Assembly: GCA_037176905.1 (NCBI GenBank)
Contig: JBBBWG010002937.1
Location: forward strand, 1-32,363
Direction of reading: 5' to 3'
DNA length: 32,363 bases
From: Azolla pinnata
Taxonomy: Eukaryota; Streptophyta; Polypodiopsida; Salviniales; Salviniaceae
Below the pieces are notes generated by a model. The model did not search any database. It saw nothing but the letters and a program-made list of their open reading frames with translations, and had not been told where the DNA came from. The stretch's first letter is position 1. The number at the start of each line of letters is the position of its first letter. Position numbers and translations under genes: made by a program. This document shows, one piece after another, positions 1 to 11,652 of the stretch.

Positions 1-49
1 TTGCCTGGCGTAAATATTGTTTTACAAAATTTAAATATCTAGACTGTGT

Positions 50-81
50 TTCTTCTTTCTTCTTCTTCTTCTTCTTCTTCA
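50..81. repeat. TTC trinucleotide microsatellite in the OFP 5' flank
   Basis: A run of TTC/CTT triplets leads into a short ACC run. It lies about 340 bp before the OVATE gene start, probably in its leader or core promoter. Short open frames on both strands here are products of the triplet repeat and are not genes. A short TATATATA stretch near 330-342 lies between this run and the start codon. Confidence 0.8.
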
Positions 82-421
82 CCACCACCACCATCGCCCA
101 CGTTTCGACGTCTCCATCTTCTTTTTTCATCCCTGATTCTTCCTTCCATCCTTTGCTGTAAACTCTTCTTAATGCCACCGCCATCGCCCACTTCTTGTAG
201 TATTACACCTGCATATTCCTGGCGAATTCTCGGAGCGACGAAGCTGCGAAATAATCTGCACTGGCTCAGCTTTCTGTTGAATCCCCAAACGGAAAGATCT
301 TGATGTTCGTTCACGCCGACTTTCTACATACATATATATATGTATGCAATCATGCCATAGGCGCAATTGATGTGCAGGGTCGGCATCGAGGCCTTCACAC
401 TAAGAGCAGCTAGAGGCGCAA

Positions 422-2236
422 ATGGGCAAAGCCATAATTAAGAAGCTTCGATGGAATTGGTTTCCGAAGGAGCTCAGAAAGGAATCATCAAGCCAATCAT
501 TCCCTTCTTCTTCTTTCTCTTCTTCTTCTGCTTCTTGTGCTGCTGCTTCTCTGCAATTTGCCGACTACAGCTACAATTACAGCTCTAAGCCACCTCCATA
601 CCCTCCTGCAGCTGAAGAACAAGAAGAAGATGGTGATGATGAAGAAGGAGAAGAAGGGGAAGGAGATTGTGCACATGGGTTTCATTGTTGTAAACCAGTG
701 CGCTTGGGCAAGTGTGATTCTGTAGCAGGCCCGCGCCCGGCCAATCACGAGCCGCCACCTCAGCGGCCGGCGGCCAATGGCGCGCCGCCACGTCAGCCGG
801 GGCCGACCAATGGGGCGCCGCCACGTCAGCGGCGGTCAGCCAACGCCGCGCCGCCGCCTCAGCGGGGGCCGGCCAATGGCGCGGCGCCACGTCAGCGGCG
901 GTCGGCCAATGGCGCGCCGCCACATCAGCCGGCGCCGGCCAATGGCGCGCCGCCACGTCATCAGCCGGGCCCGACCAATGGGGCGCCGCCACATCAGCAG
1001 CAGTCAGCCAATGGCGCGCCGCCACGTCACACGAGGCCCCCGCGCCGTGTCCTATTAGCCTCCCTCGTCGATTGCTCTTGCAGCTGGTCTTCTTCTTCTT
1101 CTTCTGCTTCTGCTTCTTCTTCTTCTTCCACAAGTTTCATCAGGCTGTCTAAGGCCTCGCCCTTGATCGATCACAAGACCTGCAACGAGAGCCGTGAAGG
1201 TAAGGGTAAGGGCAAGGGTCAGAAGAAACAGTACAGCGCCGGCGGTGATATTGGAGAAGAAGGAGGAGAAGGAGATGATGATGATGGTGAAGAAGAAGAA
1301 GACCAGCTCGCTCCTCTTCTGCTCAAGATTCGCGGCGCACTAGAGACGAGCAGCTGCAAGTCTAGGAGAAAGGAGCTGATGCAGCAGGGCCATAAGAAGA
1401 GGGCCTGCTGCAGCACAAAGAGGACGAAGAAGGCGACCTGCTCCGGCCATGGTGGCATAATTACAAAGCCATGGAGTACAGTGATCGGCGCCAAGGATGA
1501 ATCTGACAATGATGGTGGTGATGATGATGATGATGATGATCGCCTGAGCCTCTCAGCCTCCGATCACGTCAATATCTACAACTACGGCGGATTCGATGAG
1601 TACAGTACGTTTATCGATGGCGAGTACAGCAATGCAAGGTGGAGCACTAGATCAGGCCGCTTCAGAAGAAGCCGTGCTAGCACCCGGAGGATCGCTAGAG
1701 CTCGGCGGCGCAGATCAGCGAGCAATGCCGAATCGCTCGATTTACATAGCCTGCGATTGAGGCGGAATCTGCAAGCTGCTGATGGCGATGGTTATGGCGA
1801 TGGTGATGATGATGAAGAAGAAGAAGAAGATGATGATGATGATGGTGGTGGTGGTGGAAGTAGCTTGTGGGGGTCGAGGCCGAGCTTCTGTCCTGATGCA
1901 GAAAATCAGCCTCTAATTCCAAGCTCTAATACAGGCGGAGATCTTCATCAGGGAATTAGGGCTAAGCACATTAACGATCTGCGCTACGATCATCATCGTC
2001 GTCGTCATGTACTGCATCATCGAGATCAGAGCGTGGCTATGGTGAAAAGCTCCAGCGATCCTCTTGCAGATTTCCGCGACTCCATGCTCGATATGATCCT
2101 CGAGAATTGCATCTCTTCCGCGGCGGGCCTCCGGAACCTGCTCCATGGCTTCTTCGCCCTCAACTCCGCGGAGCACCATGGCACCATTCTCGAAGCTTTC
2201 GCGCAAGCCTGCGAGAAGGCGTTCGATTTCGACTAG
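422..2236 (+). CDS. OFP: OVATE family protein (plant growth/transcription regulator)
   Basis: Intronless 604-residue protein, as is usual for OVATE family proteins. The C-terminal 65 or so residues are the OVATE domain: the DPLADFRDSMLDMILEN core, then a hydrophobic helix (LRNLLHGFFALN), then the HHGTILEAFAQA segment. Family members bind KNOX/BELL homeodomain and TRM proteins and adjust transcription and organ shape (family knowledge). The N-terminus (MGKAIIKKLRWNWFPKELRK) is basic and aromatic like other family N-termini. The long middle is low complexity: Ser runs, Asp/Glu runs, basic patches near 425-445 that may act in nuclear import, and nine tandem 11-residue repeats around residues 107-206. 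The protein is longer than typical members (roughly 200-400 residues), mainly because of these expansions. The start was chosen because it gives a complete frame with the conserved N-terminal style. Confidence 0.93.
   Translation: MGKAIIKKLRWNWFPKELRKESSSQSFPSSSFSSSSASCAAASLQFADYSYNYSSKPPPYPPAAEEQEEDGDDEEGEEGEGDCAHGFHCCKPVRLGKCDSVAGPRPANHEPPPQRPAANGAPPRQPGPTNGAPPRQRRSANAAPPPQRGPANGAAPRQRRSANGAPPHQPAPANGAPPRHQPGPTNGAPPHQQQSANGAPPRHTRPPRRVLLASLVDCSCSWSSSSSSASASSSSSTSFIRLSKASPLIDHKTCNESREGKGKGKGQKKQYSAGGDIGEEGGEGDDDDGEEEEDQLAPLLLKIRGALETSSCKSRRKELMQQGHKKRACCSTKRTKKATCSGHGGIITKPWSTVIGAKDESDNDGGDDDDDDDRLSLSASDHVNIYNYGGFDEYSTFIDGEYSNARWSTRSGRFRRSRASTRRIARARRRRSASNAESLDLHSLRLRRNLQAADGDGYGDGDDDEEEEEDDDDDGGGGGSSLWGSRPSFCPDAENQPLIPSSNTGGDLHQGIRAKHINDLRYDHHRRRHVLHHRDQSVAMVKSSSDPLADFRDSMLDMILENCISSAAGLRNLLHGFFALNSAEHHGTILEAFAQACEKAFDFD
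740..1039 (+). repeat. 33-bp coding minisatellite inside the OFP gene
   Basis: Nine units start at 740, 773, 806, 839, 872, 905, 938, 974 and 1007. Eight spacings are 33 bp except one of 36 bp, where a single extra codon sits. Each unit encodes an 11-residue motif of the form ANGAPPRQPGP. The GC-rich unit (containing GGCGCGCC in several copies) differs strongly from the AT-rich flanks. All unit lengths are multiples of three, so frame is kept. Confidence 0.95.
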
Positions 2237-2290
2237 CTGCATTTCAACGATTCCTGGGATCCTTAGAACTAGCTTGTTATGCTGTTTAGT

Positions 2291-3140
2291 GCAGGCTCTA
2301 TATAATTTGTAAGCCCATGTACTCGTATACAATTACCTGTTTGAATCTTTTTCCTGCAAATTCAGCATGATGATTCATGATTAGTACCGTCTTCATTAAT
2401 TCGGTCTAGTGATTTTGTTGTGCATGATTAAAACTCAGCTGCTTCTAATTACAGCGGTTATTAAAGCAGAGCTGTAGTTGTCCAAATTGAACCTCATTTG
2501 GATTGATCAATTCTTTGCAGGCTTTTCAGAATTAGCATGTACTCATACAATATGATTACCTGTTCGTCTCCTGCAAATTCAGCATGCTGATTCATGATTA
2601 GATTAGTAGTCGCGTCTTGATTGATTAGGTCTGGTGATTTTGTTGTGCATGTTTAAAACTCAGCTGCTACTGATTAGGGCGGTGATCAAAGCAGCTCTAC
2701 TTGTCCATTGAATTGAACCTCGTTTGGATTAATCAATTCTTTGGCGCAGGCTCTTTATAATTATAGCCATGTACTGTACAACCTGATATTTCTTGCAATT
2801 CAGCATGATGATTCATGACTAATAGTCTTGAATGTCTAGTGATCTTAATTGTGCATCATTAACTAAGCTAAATTGGGTGGTCTAAACAGCTCTAATCGTC
2901 CAAAATGAACCTCGTTTGGGTCAATTAATATTTAATTCTTTGCAGGCTAGTCTATATAATTAGCCATTTACTTATATATACATATATAACCTGTTTTTTT
3001 CCTGCAAATTCAGCATGATGATTAATGACTAGTAGTCTTCAAGGTCTACTGATCTTGTTGTGCATGATTAAAACTCAGCTGCTAATTGTCCAAATTTTGG
3101 CCGAGTCAATATTTGGGTCGATTAATGCCCTATCTAATTC
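2291..3140. repeat. Four tandem copies of a ~196-229 bp unit after the OFP stop
   Basis: Units begin at a GCAGGCT landmark at 2291, 2517, 2746 and 2942, giving spacings of 226, 229 and 196 bp. Each copy carries the same order of landmarks: a CATGTACT-like stretch, a CCTGTT stretch, a CTGCAAATTCAGCATG stretch, TTGTTGTGCATG, AACTCAGCTGCT, and TTGTCC followed by GAACCTC. The last copy is shortened and ends near 3140. It starts 55 bp after the stop codon, so it lies in the 3' UTR or just beyond. Confidence 0.9.
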
Positions 3141-6100
3141 TGTATCCTTCTTTCGAAAGTCGAAATTATAATTCATCCAGCGATGCAAAATCTCGCCAAG
3201 CTCGATCCGCAAAATGGCCAAACAAATTATACTGCAAAGAATTAGGCCATATTGTATGTAAGGGGGAATTTTCTGCTGAAATCCTCGAACTCCAATAATC
3301 TACGTCGCAATTTCTTAATGTAATCCTTTAGCTTCATACTCCCTATATCCTAATCTTTCCCTCTAATTACTACATCAGACTAGAATATTGATAATGAGGC
3401 ATGGCCACTAAATAATTTACACATGCATGCAATATCAATATAGTGCCTAAATGGAGCTGCTCATAAGATGCCCTAATCAATATATGGCTAATTAATGTAA
3501 ATCAAATATAGGTGCAAGTGATAAGATATTATAACTATCTGATTGTGTTTGTGATGTTGTCTAATCGGTCGTCGATCAACCGAATTTTGCAGCAAACAGC
3601 TACTTCATGAGAACTTGGCCTTTCTACACTTTGATTTTCACACGCAACAGGCTTGCTGATCACTCGCATGCATTCAATATTGTTGGATGGTACAGTTATA
3701 TTGTTGGATGGAGCTTCAATTTTACGCCTGAATGCATGAAGTTGTTAACATACAACAGTTGGGGACGTACTCCTTGTTTGTACATACAATATACATCCGT
3801 ATGGCGCATTTGTCCTTACATACATTTTACCCTAATATGCATGCAGCTGGATGCTCTAGGTAAGCTTCAACTGTTCTTAAAATTCAATATATACATGATC
3901 ATATTCATTCACAAGGGCTTTCCTTATTATTTACAGATCTTTCCAATACTATACTTAGGGGAAATCGCCCAATTTTGTCTCAATTGCTTAGACTTAATCA
4001 ATATGCTCAAACAATTCGATGTAATTTCACTGTTCGATGCCAGCGAATTATTAAGTTTGGTGCAGCTTGCAAAGTTGTATTATATAGATAGATACCATTT
4101 AATCATGCCTAGTTTAGAAATTCTGAACGATTGATCGATCAGATCACTAATCTATCCGACTGTAAGATTAACCAGATCATAATCAATTAATCAGTAATCA
4201 AACAATGGAACTGATACAATATTTTACATGAATAAAGTTAGATTAAAAAATTTACCTTAAACTCGCATTATAAATTCGATCAAAAATTTGAAGCCAATAA
4301 AATCATACTTGAAGCCAGTAAATAAATTAATCAATTAATCAAATCATAAAATTTAATCAAATCATGATTAAAGGGCACAATGGTTCAGGTCTGGATTAAT
4401 TATCTAATTGAATAATTGATTTATTGATAACAGGTGTCACATGATCATTTTGAAAATTTGCAACATCAAACTGTAAGATTAGAAACAAATATATTCAGGG
4501 CCATGCCAAACAGCAAAATTTGAGACTATTTTGCGCATTTATCCAAAATAATTTTCCCGACAATGAAGCAACATCCAATCAAACAATTAGTTGTTAATGC
4601 TATCGCTGGGTTGTTCAATATCCAACGTTGCAATCGGAAGGGCTCTAATTAAACAATAACCGTTCGGTCCATGATTGAGCTTATAGCAATCCAATTTGAT
4701 TGCATCCAATAATATAAAACTTGTTCATTTAGCAGTTCGATGCGTGTACATTGCGCGTGACCCCCTACAATATTTTATGTTATAGAATACCAGTCCACGA
4801 ACTAAACATGGTTTTGGCCGTTGGCACTATTCCACTCCAATTAGGTTTTCAAACAATATTGCTGCACCAATTACACTGTTGATCTTAACAATTTTTTAAA
4901 CATTTGTAACTAGTAAAGCTTTGCGCACGTTGCATGTAATGATCATCACCATCGACACCATTTTTATAGGCTCAAACGGCATGATGTTGATAGTAACAAT
5001 CTGTCATGTACCTATCCGTTTGACCGATTGCATTCATAAGATACTCATTTAGGCATCGGTATAATCTCATTCGATATGCAGCTGCGAGAATGAGGAGGAA
5101 GATAGGGAGAATCGATACGTCGTGAACTTTTCGATCTGCTTTTCTTTAAATTCTTTTTGGTTTGTTGATCTTGGGCTTCCATGGCTAATCGGCAAAGCTC
5201 TAGTACAAGTGTGCGAGGTTTTAAATGGTGGATGATATCTGATTCACAATCATGAGATCGAGAGATCTCTTTCGGAGGAGTTACAGGATGCATCAAAAGA
5301 GCATTGAGATTTTGACCCCCAACTACTTTTAGTTACAAATCAATAATCTGATGATCACAGATTCTTACATGACCTTTTGACCTGCCAATTTACTAACCAT
5401 GAGCAAAATTTTAACCGCAGATTGATCATGTCTTCGATGAGGTACCGACAAGACCATCTTATACTTGGTTTTTGACACTTTCATGAGATCTTTTGCAGCT
5501 CGATCGATGTGTATGTTCAGAACAATCAATCAATATGCATATCTATCAATCTATCAATCTATCTATCTATATATATATTGCATGCCAATTTGTTCAATAC
5601 ATACTATGTATGTCAGTGCATTTGCGAATAATCACGGAATCATGTCATTTTCATTGGCAGGTTTTGGCTCACATCAGGTATGTATGTCCCTAGCGGATAT
5701 ACGTAAAGATTTGAGCAGGATCCGGTAAGCAAGGAAAATGGACTTAGAAGTATGTGTTTGTTTTCAAAACCGATGCTGCGTAAATGCATATTGTTTACAT
5801 TGGCTCTTACATTCATATGTTGAAGAATGTGCAATCATGTATGAACCCTTTCTTTATCTGTTCAGCCACTTCTAGGGAATGTTGTAAGAGATAGGCAAGT
5901 TGTGTTAAAAGTCGACGACGGAATCTCATATATATACATATCCAAAGATGATGGGATGTTGCTGTTAATCCAATGCATATAACACTGTTGCAAAACACTC
6001 GGTAAATGGATGAAAAACACCAGCCAATATGGCAAACCTAAGAATAGTTGACAATATAACAGGTCAAAATTGACAATTAGTGGCCTGTGACGCTACTCGG

Positions 6101-6560
6101 ACTTCGATACAAAGAAGAGAGCAGCAGTCTAATCAGATTTCCACTTCATCATATGTTTTTGGATGTGGTCTTTAATCCATTACTATTCAACCTAGACTTT
6201 TAACATTCCATGCTTGTAAAGAAGCCATCTTCTAGCAAAGATCCATCACATGCATAATTGCATTGAGCTTGTTATCATAGACACCTAGAGCTTCTTTTTT
6301 TTTGTTTGAGTTTTATCTATGAACATTCTCTGTAAAAACAAGCTTAAGAGTCTATAATTACACGGCCCGTTGATGCCTTCACGCTATAATTGACCATGAT
6401 TTTAAGCCATCTTCAACTGAACCTAATAACTGCATGAATTCCGCACTCTTAACCTGCGATGTTCATCAGTAAAGGTTCTTGAACATGTGGAGTCATCCTT
6501 CACTTCTACAGAAAACACATTTTATGTGGCCTCTGAAGCCATGTATGTATATGCCCCCTT
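3141..6560. other. AT-rich intergenic interval, no gene recognised
   Basis: Between the OVATE repeats and the 3' side of the ARF-GEF gene. It holds only short or compositionally unlikely open frames; the longest, about 175 codons near 3607-4134, has no recognisable family and contains a TATTGTTGGATGG direct repeat. There are many TAATCAA-type words near 4150-4400 and a short TCTA/ATC microsatellite near 5540-5580. I see no tRNA, snRNA or transposon ends. Confidence 0.6.
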
Positions 6561-6800
6561 GTCCCCACACCTTTTCTACCACAGAAAACATTTCCTGGAG
6601 CATCTTACATGGGCTAAGAAGACCTTTGCAGATATGATATGATGTAGATAAGAGCTGAAGGCTCTTATTTTACAGGTAGCCTGCATATGAAAACATTGGA
6701 GAAAAGTGTAAGATGAAGAGGTGATTTGGAAAGGAAAAAAAAAGGCATAATTATTAATTTCAAAAAGGGAAAAAAAAAACACAGCTTCTGGAACAGTATT

Positions 6801-9800
6801 TCACTCAATATCTGGTCTAGATTGGTTTTCAGATTCTTGAGGGAACAGCTCTGCCTCAAACAATGGTGCAATGCTCTGTACATAGTGCCAAGTCAACTCC
6901 CACAATGTATATCCATCGAGCGTATTGCCCTTCGCCAGGATTCCTCGAGTTTTCATCACCAGCAACATATTCTTCAATAGTTCGGGGACGCACTCGTGCA
7001 GCTTCTCGCTGCGCTTCCCTCGCACTCTTATTTTCATGCACCTCTCCATGTGCTTCAGTACACCAGACCAGATTGCTGGAAAACCCGGCAATCCTGACAG
7101 CTGATCCAGAAACTGCAAAAATACTATAGACACCAGTTTCACAGCCGACAGCAAGGTGTTCTCCATGCTGCGAGATTCCTTGGGAGAATGTTTGTTGGCA
7201 GTCTCTTCAAGTAAATCATCTATCATCACAAATATGACTTGCTCCATCAGCTGCACCAGAGTCAAAGCAGAGAGATGCATAATCTCTGCTGCTGATAAGA
7301 CCCTCTGAAGGGATGAAACTGCAAGACTCCGGACATCCTCTCTTGGTTCTGTGATCAGTCTTCTGTGGCTCTGTGCTAATTTAAGCCACATCTCCCCCAA
7401 CTCTTGTGTAATATCCCCCACGGCAGTTGTCGGCAACACCACACCCGACCAGTTAATAAGACACTCCACAGAGTCAGACAGGAGATTCAATGCAGCGAGA
7501 GATCTCTCTACACCACCAGTTGATGCTTCCGCAAATGCCCGAGCAGCATCGACAAAAAGCACATAATTTGCTTGAGTTAAATGGGCACCCTCAAACATAA
7601 TGAAAGACAGAGTTTCAAACCCAGCATCGGACGCTTCTAAATGTCGGGCTGTGATTGACAATAGTGTAGCAACAGTCCTCCAACCCCAAGGCGATTGTAT
7701 ATGCCTTGCATTTGCTTTGACAAGTTGCATCACTTCTATCATGATTTTCTCACACAAAACATCTGCCACATGAGCATCTAGCTTGAGGATTACCGGGAGA
7801 GATCGAAGAAGTTCATCTGCCAGCTCCTCTTTATAGGCAATCAGTTTGTTGCAGATGCACAAAAGCCCAAACACAGCCGTTTCAACTAGGGGACAAGGGG
7901 CATCAGTTGTTTGTACTATAACTGATATGTGTTCAAGAATGTCATACCAAAGAAGTAATATCCTATCTCGATTCTCAAGGGCAATGGCAATTAGTAGATC
8001 AAAGCAGAAGACAGCTATATCTTCACCTTCAAAAGAACCTCCAGATGATTGCGGGCGACCTGACATCCGAATCAATGTCTTTGCAAGCTGTAACAAAGAA
8101 TCAGCCTGAAGGGAATGACTCCCTGAAAAAATACGATCGATATGGCAAGATTCTATTAGCTTCAAAGCATGCTGATGAGCATCCAGTTCTTCTTTTCTTG
8201 GCTGTGGTTTGGGGTCATCCAGTTCCATGTATAAGAGCTTACTGAATCTGCCAATTAATCCTGATGGTCGCTTCTTATTGGCAGCTGAAATGGCAGTGAT
8301 TGCCGCCCCTGTACTAACTGTCACAGGTCTACCAACCAATTCACTAACCACATCCACCTCACTGGCACTCTCTTTGATTATAGGTGCATTTAATAAACCG
8401 ATCTTTTGCAGCTGTATAATGCAGTCTAGAATGTTTTGCCAGCTTGAACGAATATGATCCCCATAGGTATTAGCGATCTTAAAAACAGTACTTATAGCTA
8501 TCTGAACCTTCTGGTCCTCGCTCAGCAAAAACAAAAGATCATTGGAAGTGCTTGTTGGATTAAGAAGAGTCGTGAACCTGCAAAGAGATACGACCAAATC
8601 ATCAAATAACTCTACCAAATTATAACTGGCTGATATTTTTGCTACACCAAGGTATCCTTGTTCACATAGCCTCAACACTTCATCCTCTTCAGCATTGTCA
8701 AACACTACAGAAATAGCAGCTGCTGCTGGGCCTGAGATGATTGAAAACATGTCACTGTCAAGAAATGCGCGCGAATCACAGATCCAATATGGCTGCATGT
8801 TCTCTGATTTATGCATGAGTCTCACCCAAGCACCAGAGCTCATTTCAGATCCTCCTCCCTTTCCATATGACATCTTAATCTCACTCTTTACAATAGAATG
8901 ATACAAGCCTGACAAGTACTCCCTAGGAAGATCACGACCTGCATTTATTTTACGATTGTTCCGTATGAAATCCTCTTCAGACATCTTCTTCTTTACATGT
9001 GAATTGTGTTGATCTGTATTGAGCATGATCAATGAATACGATAGCAAAAAAACTGCATCTTGGTTTGCTAGTATTTGAGATGACTGCGCATAGAATCTCT
9101 CGGCAAAAGCTTCCAAGATCCTATGTATTTTCTGTGCCTCACCAGGCAAGCGGAAAGTTGCAAGGAAAACACGCATGGCCGCATCTAAGCTCATTCCTTT
9201 AAAGTCAAAAGTATTTGTAAATTCTTTAAGTACCTCAAGTGCGAACTCTTCTGGATCTCCAAGAAAGTCCCCAATCAACGCCTTGTCTAAACCCATAGTG
9301 TATCTCAAGAAACATGCAACAGTTGACGCATCCAGATTTTCAGGTAGCAGATGCATCGCTTGTAAAAACTCTAAGCCCTTTTCTTGATCCCTATTGAATT
9401 GGTCTGCACCAATCATCAACTTCTTTTTTATACACTTTTGCCTCTGTACAAATGGCACCCAATGATATGGATCTTTATAATTGTCACATTTTGAGGTCCA
9501 GAAAGGGACAAATTCTGAAACTGGAAAATCTATACATTGTGGAGATAGTTGCTGCATAGGCCTGAGCCTATCTACCATGATTTGAATGATGGCTACGAGC
9601 CCTTCAAGCGATAATATGCTCATTGCAGATAGTGGGAGGTTGACCGGAAAAGCACTTTTAGAGAGCAAATTTACAAGGTCTTCAAATAAATTGATACATC
9701 CAATATCACAATCAAAGTTTGCATACATCTCCAAGACAAACATCGGCTGCCTACAAAAATAGACCAGCGCTTCCATTGCCACTTCTTGTTGTTGATAAGT

Positions 9801-11418
9801 GGTCCCATGTTTTCCCTCTGCTAATCTCATGAGAACACACGAGAAAAATACTTCAAGTTGCAGCTTCAAATGGCGCCGCAAATGATGATAAAGATTCAAA
9901 ACAATGCTGCAAATCACGGACAAAATCAATGGGTTTTTACTATGCAATGCTAATTGCATAACGGACATGAAAAGGTTGCCTTGGACAATGTCAAAAAGTT
10001 CTTCGTGAAGAGCAAAGGAACTTCCACCTAATCCCACTGCAGTGCTGATCAAGCCTAAGGAAAAAAGTGGTACGTCTTCGTCAATGGCCCTGATACCATG
10101 ACCAGATGTACCTGAATCCAGAAGTGAACATAAATAGTGGAATACCTCTGTAACCCCAACGATACCATAAGGACGTGCCTTACGGAGTATCTGAGAACTA
10201 CTCCCAGTATATCCTGTAGTCTTAGATGAAGTTGCCTCATCCACGGCCTCTATATCTAACTTCAAATTACTGCTGCTTGAACCACCATTGGCATGAGAAG
10301 AGTTTTCCAGATTGGCGGTTTCATGAAAACCAACCTACATACCAGGTATTTTTGAGATATACTGATTCCTTCTGAAAGACCAAAAGACAGCATAAAAAGC
10401 TGTTGCTAGCCTTAAATAACATAAATCATTTCTGTATCAATACATGACTGTCCCCAATAGATGGCACTGTCTGTATTAAAAGCATTCAATGTTTCAAAAT
10501 CCCCTATCTTGACCCGATGTTAAATATGTACATATTTACAGGTGATCTCTTGACTTTTTAAGTCAGCGAAACTGTATGCATAAAAGCTTAGATCCAACGT
10601 ACCTTGTCATCGGCACCATTTTAAATTTTTACATTGTGAATCAACTCCAATGGATTTGGTGAAAGAGAATTACATCCACATACCTTTACATCAACAATAT
10701 TTATGGCTAATTGCTGTTGTTGCTGAACCGGCTCAAGCTCTGGCAAGCGAGAGAAAACCACCCTTATGATTTCGAGCACACTGTGTCGAACAGTCCTTTG
10801 CAGAATCTCTCCCTTGGTCACAGCTTGTTGCACAACTCGAAAGCAAGTAGTTATCACGAGGCAAAGATCACTATCACACAGAACCTGAGATGCTTCATGT
10901 TTCATGATGACAAGCAAAACCTGTAGAATCTTCATGAGGAGGACATCTTCGGAATCAGGGCCCTTAACCTTCAAATGGAAGCTTGTTATTGCCGCGACCA
11001 ATCGATGCATAGCTTCCTCGATGTGATTGGTGCTCAGACCAAATGCTTCAAAAGACAGTATATTGCATATGGCTGAGAGGCTTACACCAGCGACGGGTGC
11101 AGTGGTCTCATCTGCGCAAACCACATCTAAGAACGGCTGCAAATAGAGACACGGATTGATCTCTTCCCATGGATGATGATGATCACCATCAGAATGGTCC
11201 TGGCTATTGTTCTGACGCTGCCATGTGAAAAGGTCTTTTCTCAAGGACTTCAGAGAATGCACTAAAGAATGCTCCCACTGATCGTCATCCGCCACGTCTG
11301 ATCCGACCCATCGAGCATTTCTTCTCATTACAGCCAGAACCGTGCCTATCTCACCATTGATCATACAGAGAACAGAGCCAATTTCCGATTCTTTCCTTTT
11401 CATGGCGACTCGACGCAT
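6801..11418 (-). CDS. GNOM: GNOM/GNL1-type ARF guanine-nucleotide exchange factor (GBF class)
   Basis: Large ARF-GEF that activates ARF GTPases for Golgi and endosomal vesicle budding; in Arabidopsis GNOM supports PIN recycling and embryo polarity (family knowledge). Exons: 11418-10684 and 10334-6801; the 349-bp intron has GT at 10683 and AG at 10335, phase 0. The product is 1422 residues against about 1451 for Arabidopsis GNOM. Domains in order: DCB (about 18-245, starting CMINGEIGTVLAVMRRN), HUS with NFDCD at 451-455, Sec7 at about 548-733, then the HDS regions to the C-terminal LLWELTW-like end. The catalytic glutamate finger is E644 (FRLPGE). M682 in SLIMLNTDQHN matches the methionine tied to brefeldin A sensitivity in GNOM. 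The N-terminus is uncertain: the frame stays open upstream of 11418 without an ATG, and a spliced upstream exon is possible. It is divergent with the transporter gene. Confidence 0.95.
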
Positions 11419-11602
11419 CAAGCTCCGACCTCCTACAACACGCCCAATGTATGCATTTCCACCACAGATCCTTGCACTAAAGAGATCATCTTGCAGCCTT
11501 TTTCCGGCTCCTTCTTCCGAGAGATCGAATGGAGCATCGGCATCGCAAATGTCGATTCAGCAAGGAAACAACCATGATTAGAGGGGGCGGGGTGTCCTTT
11601 AC

Positions 11603-11652
11603 CTGGTCTTATCCGCCTCCTCGTTTCCTGTGGAGTGTCTGAAGCCTACCAT
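11603..11652 (-). other. Possible 5' coding exon of the ARF-GEF gene
   Basis: On the minus strand an ATG at 11652 opens 16 codons and runs to a donor AG|GTAAAG (exon end 11603). An acceptor CTCTTTAG at 11478-11477 would join it in phase to the open frame upstream of 11418, removing a 126-bp intron. A second acceptor, GCAAG ending at 11472, is also in phase. The join would add 36 residues, giving about 1458 in total. The intron would also remove out-of-frame upstream ATGs. The encoded N-terminus (MVGFRHSTGNEEADKT) is not clearly like known GNOM N-termini, so this is inference only. Confidence 0.4.

Noticed and set aside
3607-4134. 175-codon plus-strand ORF
   Set aside because: AT-rich, aromatic/Ile-rich composition with no family resemblance, no splice partners and a low-complexity setting; likely chance.
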